Shown piece after piece: positions 5,993-7,650 of a DNA stretch of 7,650 bases (the stretch's first letter is position 1; every line of letters begins with the position of its first letter). The stretch is from Prevotella sp. (GTDB taxonomy: Bacteria; Bacteroidota; Bacteroidia; Bacteroidales; Dysgonomonadaceae): contig JAISES010000245.1 in NCBI GenBank assembly GCA_031263965.1, forward strand, positions 1 through 7,650, given 5' to 3'. Position numbers and translations under genes: made by a program. The notes below the pieces were generated by a model. That model was not told the DNA's origin, searched no databases, and saw only the letters and a list, made by a program, of their open reading frames with translations.

Positions 5993-6790
5993 TTACTTAC
6001 CTAAAGCCTTTTTCCCTTTTTCGACGTAACTCATATCGCCAAATGATTCTAATCTGAATTTTCCATCTTTATAGGTAACCTTACATACTGCAGCATTACC
6101 CATATGTCCTGCATCTGGTTTCTTACCATAGCTATCAAGATCCGAAAGGAAAATACCGATAGACATACCATGACCGACAAGCAGGACGTTTCCACCGCCA
6201 TTAGCAGCTTCTTTTTCTGCTATTTCCCGGATAGCTTTCTGACCTCTGGCTTTTACTTCGTTATAATCCTCTCCTATCCCTAACGTTTCCAACGCTTTGA
6301 ACGAATCTACCATATCTTTTAATAAAGCCGGATTCTTTTCCATTGCTGCCATCATCTCTTTATATGATTTGTAATGTAAATACAGGGCAGCATCATTCCA
6401 CATTTTAGGATTAAACTCGCCTTCATAACTGCCGAAATTAGTTTCGCGTACTCCCGGCACTTCTATTACAGCCATATCTTTTTGACCCTTAGCATCCAAT
6501 ACTATACGAGCGGTTTGACGGGCACGTCCCAAATCACTGGAGTATGCAACCTTAAACTGTATGCCTTCTTCTTTCAGGCCTTCTCCAAGATATTCAGCAA
6601 CTTCTACTCCGGCTGGTGTAAGCGGCGTATCAGCCCATCCCTGCACACGATCCATTGTATTCAATATCGTTTTGCCATGCCGGGTAAAATAAAATGTTAC
6701 GGTATTATCCTTTACCGGATTCTTCTGTGCAAAGGAGAATGGTGCAATACCTAATAATGCAGCTAATAAGAACAATTTATACTTTTTCAT
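5993..6790 (-). CDS. Secreted histidine phosphatase superfamily (phosphoglycerate-mutase-like) protein
   Basis: This 265-residue protein belongs to the histidine phosphatase superfamily, whose members form a phosphohistidine intermediate during phosphoryl transfer. The signature RHG lies at residues 37-39, with His38 the likely phosphorylated residue. The phosphate pocket is completed by Arg89 in SSDLGRARQTA, the likely general acid Glu116 in RETNFGSYEG, and the second catalytic His207 in VGHG. GWADTPLTPAG (51-61) is typical of the phosphatase branch. An N-terminal signal peptide is clear: Lys-rich start, hydrophobic LFLLAALLGIA, and a likely type I cleavage site after SFA (Ala21/Gln22). The enzyme therefore probably works in the periplasm on an unknown phosphoester; a role as glycolytic mutase is unlikely. 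All catalytic residues are present and the length is normal. It follows the EEP gene by 17 bp on the same strand, so the two are probably cotranscribed, and it ends at the hairpin at 5933-5973. Confidence 0.9.
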   Translation of the reverse strand: MKKYKLFLLAALLGIAPFSFAQKNPVKDNTVTFYFTRHGKTILNTMDRVQGWADTPLTPAGVEVAEYLGEGLKEEGIQFKVAYSSDLGRARQTARIVLDAKGQKDMAVIEVPGVRETNFGSYEGEFNPKMWNDAALYLHYKSYKEMMAAMEKNPALLKDMVDSFKALETLGIGEDYNEVKARGQKAIREIAEKEAANGGGNVLLVGHGMSIGIFLSDLDSYGKKPDAGHMGNAAVCKVTYKDGKFRLESFGDMSYVEKGKKALGK

Positions 6791-6807
6791 AACTTATAAT
6801 TTTTTTA

Positions 6808-7650
6808 TTATTTCTTAAATATCAATAAAACAGGATAATGATCGGAATAAATATCAGTGAAATCATCTTTAATTATCTCACATTCCACTATGTCGTTCTT
6901 CATATTTGAACTGACATAGAGATAATCATAACGAAGGGGAAACTTCGACTGATCATAAAATAATTTTGTCGGAGCAGAAGGGACGAACTGAGGATGAGAT
7001 ATTTTGAATGCATCAATGAACCCAAAATCTAATATCTTCTGTTGAATGGTATAATCTAATTCATCATCTTTCAGATTTTCATTCTGAGGTCTTTTCTTCC
7101 TGTCTTCTCTTATAAAATCACGCAACAGATTATTATCATATTCACTTTTATCCAATGGAGATACCGAGTTCAAATCACCCATAAATAACCATTTCCAGTC
7201 GGCCGGCTTCGATTTTACGGTTGCCAGTATCTGGTCAATCTCATAGCCCCTTTTCTTAGAAGAAAAAGGATGGAAATGCGTCACTATAAAATGATGCCCT
7301 TCTATCTCGGCAATAAGGAAACCATGTGAAGCATTTTCTACAATACGGGTCACATTTACAATCGGATACTTGGATGTAATAGCAACAGGAAAACTAATGG
7401 AACCGTCAGGAGCCGGCTCTCTTACTATGAATACATAAGGATGCCCATAGCTTTCCGCAAATTTCTGTAAATTATTGGGATTGGAGCCTTTTGGGGCAAA
7501 ATCCGGATTTTGCTGGGTAAACCCATTCATGTCCTGCAATGCCAGAATATCCGGGTCTTGTTGTTTTATCCATTTTGCGAATTGAGACTTATTTTCAGTA
7601 CTATCCTGTCTCATACCCCAGTAAACATTATAGCTGATAAGTTTTAATGT
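6808..7650 (-). CDS. Endonuclease/exonuclease/phosphatase (EEP) family protein, 5' end outside the window
   Basis: The reading frame continues through the right edge: the 12 codons before the Met codon at 7614 read TLKLISYNVYWG, the characteristic first strand of the EEP fold with its Asn. That Met is therefore internal and the true start lies beyond 7650; about 280 residues are visible. Numbering from that Met, the metal and catalytic motifs follow in order: LQD (Asp28), THFHPF (His113, His115), GDLNS (Asp147, Asn149), RYDYLY (Asp230) and the terminal SDH (Asp258, His259). The usual LQE glutamate that binds magnesium is aspartate here, a conservative but uncommon change. EEP enzymes cleave phosphodiesters or phosphomonoesters; substrates include nucleic acids, sphingomyelin and inositol phosphates, and this sequence does not say which. 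Any signal peptide is out of view. The next gene is a secreted phosphatase 17 bp downstream, suggesting a shared phosphate- or phospholipid-scavenging role, though this is only inferred. Confidence 0.88.
   Translation of the reverse strand, partial: TLKLISYNVYWGMRQDSTENKSQFAKWIKQQDPDILALQDMNGFTQQNPDFAPKGSNPNNLQKFAESYGHPYVFIVREPAPDGSISFPVAITSKYPIVNVTRIVENASHGFLIAEIEGHHFIVTHFHPFSSKKRGYEIDQILATVKSKPADWKWLFMGDLNSVSPLDKSEYDNNLLRDFIREDRKKRPQNENLKDDELDYTIQQKILDFGFIDAFKISHPQFVPSAPTKLFYDQSKFPLRYDYLYVSSNMKNDIVECEIIKDDFTDIYSDHYPVLLIFKK

Overview
The window looks like chromosomal DNA of a Bacteroidales bacterium, with a Bacteroides/Parabacteroides-like style. It has moderate to low GC, A+T-rich leaders without clear Shine-Dalgarno sequences, a TAnnTTTG-type -7 promoter element (TATATTTG at 1154-1161), and DUF6493/SWIM proteins of the kind seen in that order. 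The genus is not fixed by anything visible.

Layout, left to right. Bases 1-256 are an A+T-rich leader. Next is a small helical protein of unknown function (257-706). A 498-bp gene-free stretch (707-1204) holds an uninterrupted array of five 22-bp direct repeats (875-984), two matches to the DnaA-box consensus (1081-1103), and a promoter whose -7 box sits between two identical 10-bp repeats. From 1205 to 5173 lie two tandem paralogues of a large DUF6493-like protein. Both are broken: copy 1 has lost two internal blocks (one with a frame change, one in frame), and copy 2 is split by a frame change near 4385. A SWIM zinc-finger gene follows (5228-5926); by my recollection of the family it has itself lost its middle. 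A strong hairpin at 5933-5973 closes the rightward unit. Facing it on the minus strand is a probable two-gene unit: an endonuclease/exonuclease/phosphatase (EEP) protein, cut by the right edge, then a secreted histidine-phosphatase-superfamily protein with a complete active site.

How the genes relate. DUF6493/DUF4132-like and SWIM proteins usually accompany a MoxR AAA ATPase and VWA proteins (compare E. coli yehI/yehQ beside yehL/yehP). None of those partners is in the window; the rightward unit ends straight after the SWIM gene. The simplest reading is a decaying remnant of a MoxR-VWA-associated module, hit by repeated internal deletions while some frames stayed open. The EEP/histidine-phosphatase pair is separate and looks functional.

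The least explained feature is the 22-bp repeat array with its imperfect palindromic core next to DnaA-box-like sites. It looks like an iteron array or multi-site operator, but no replication initiator is recognisable nearby.
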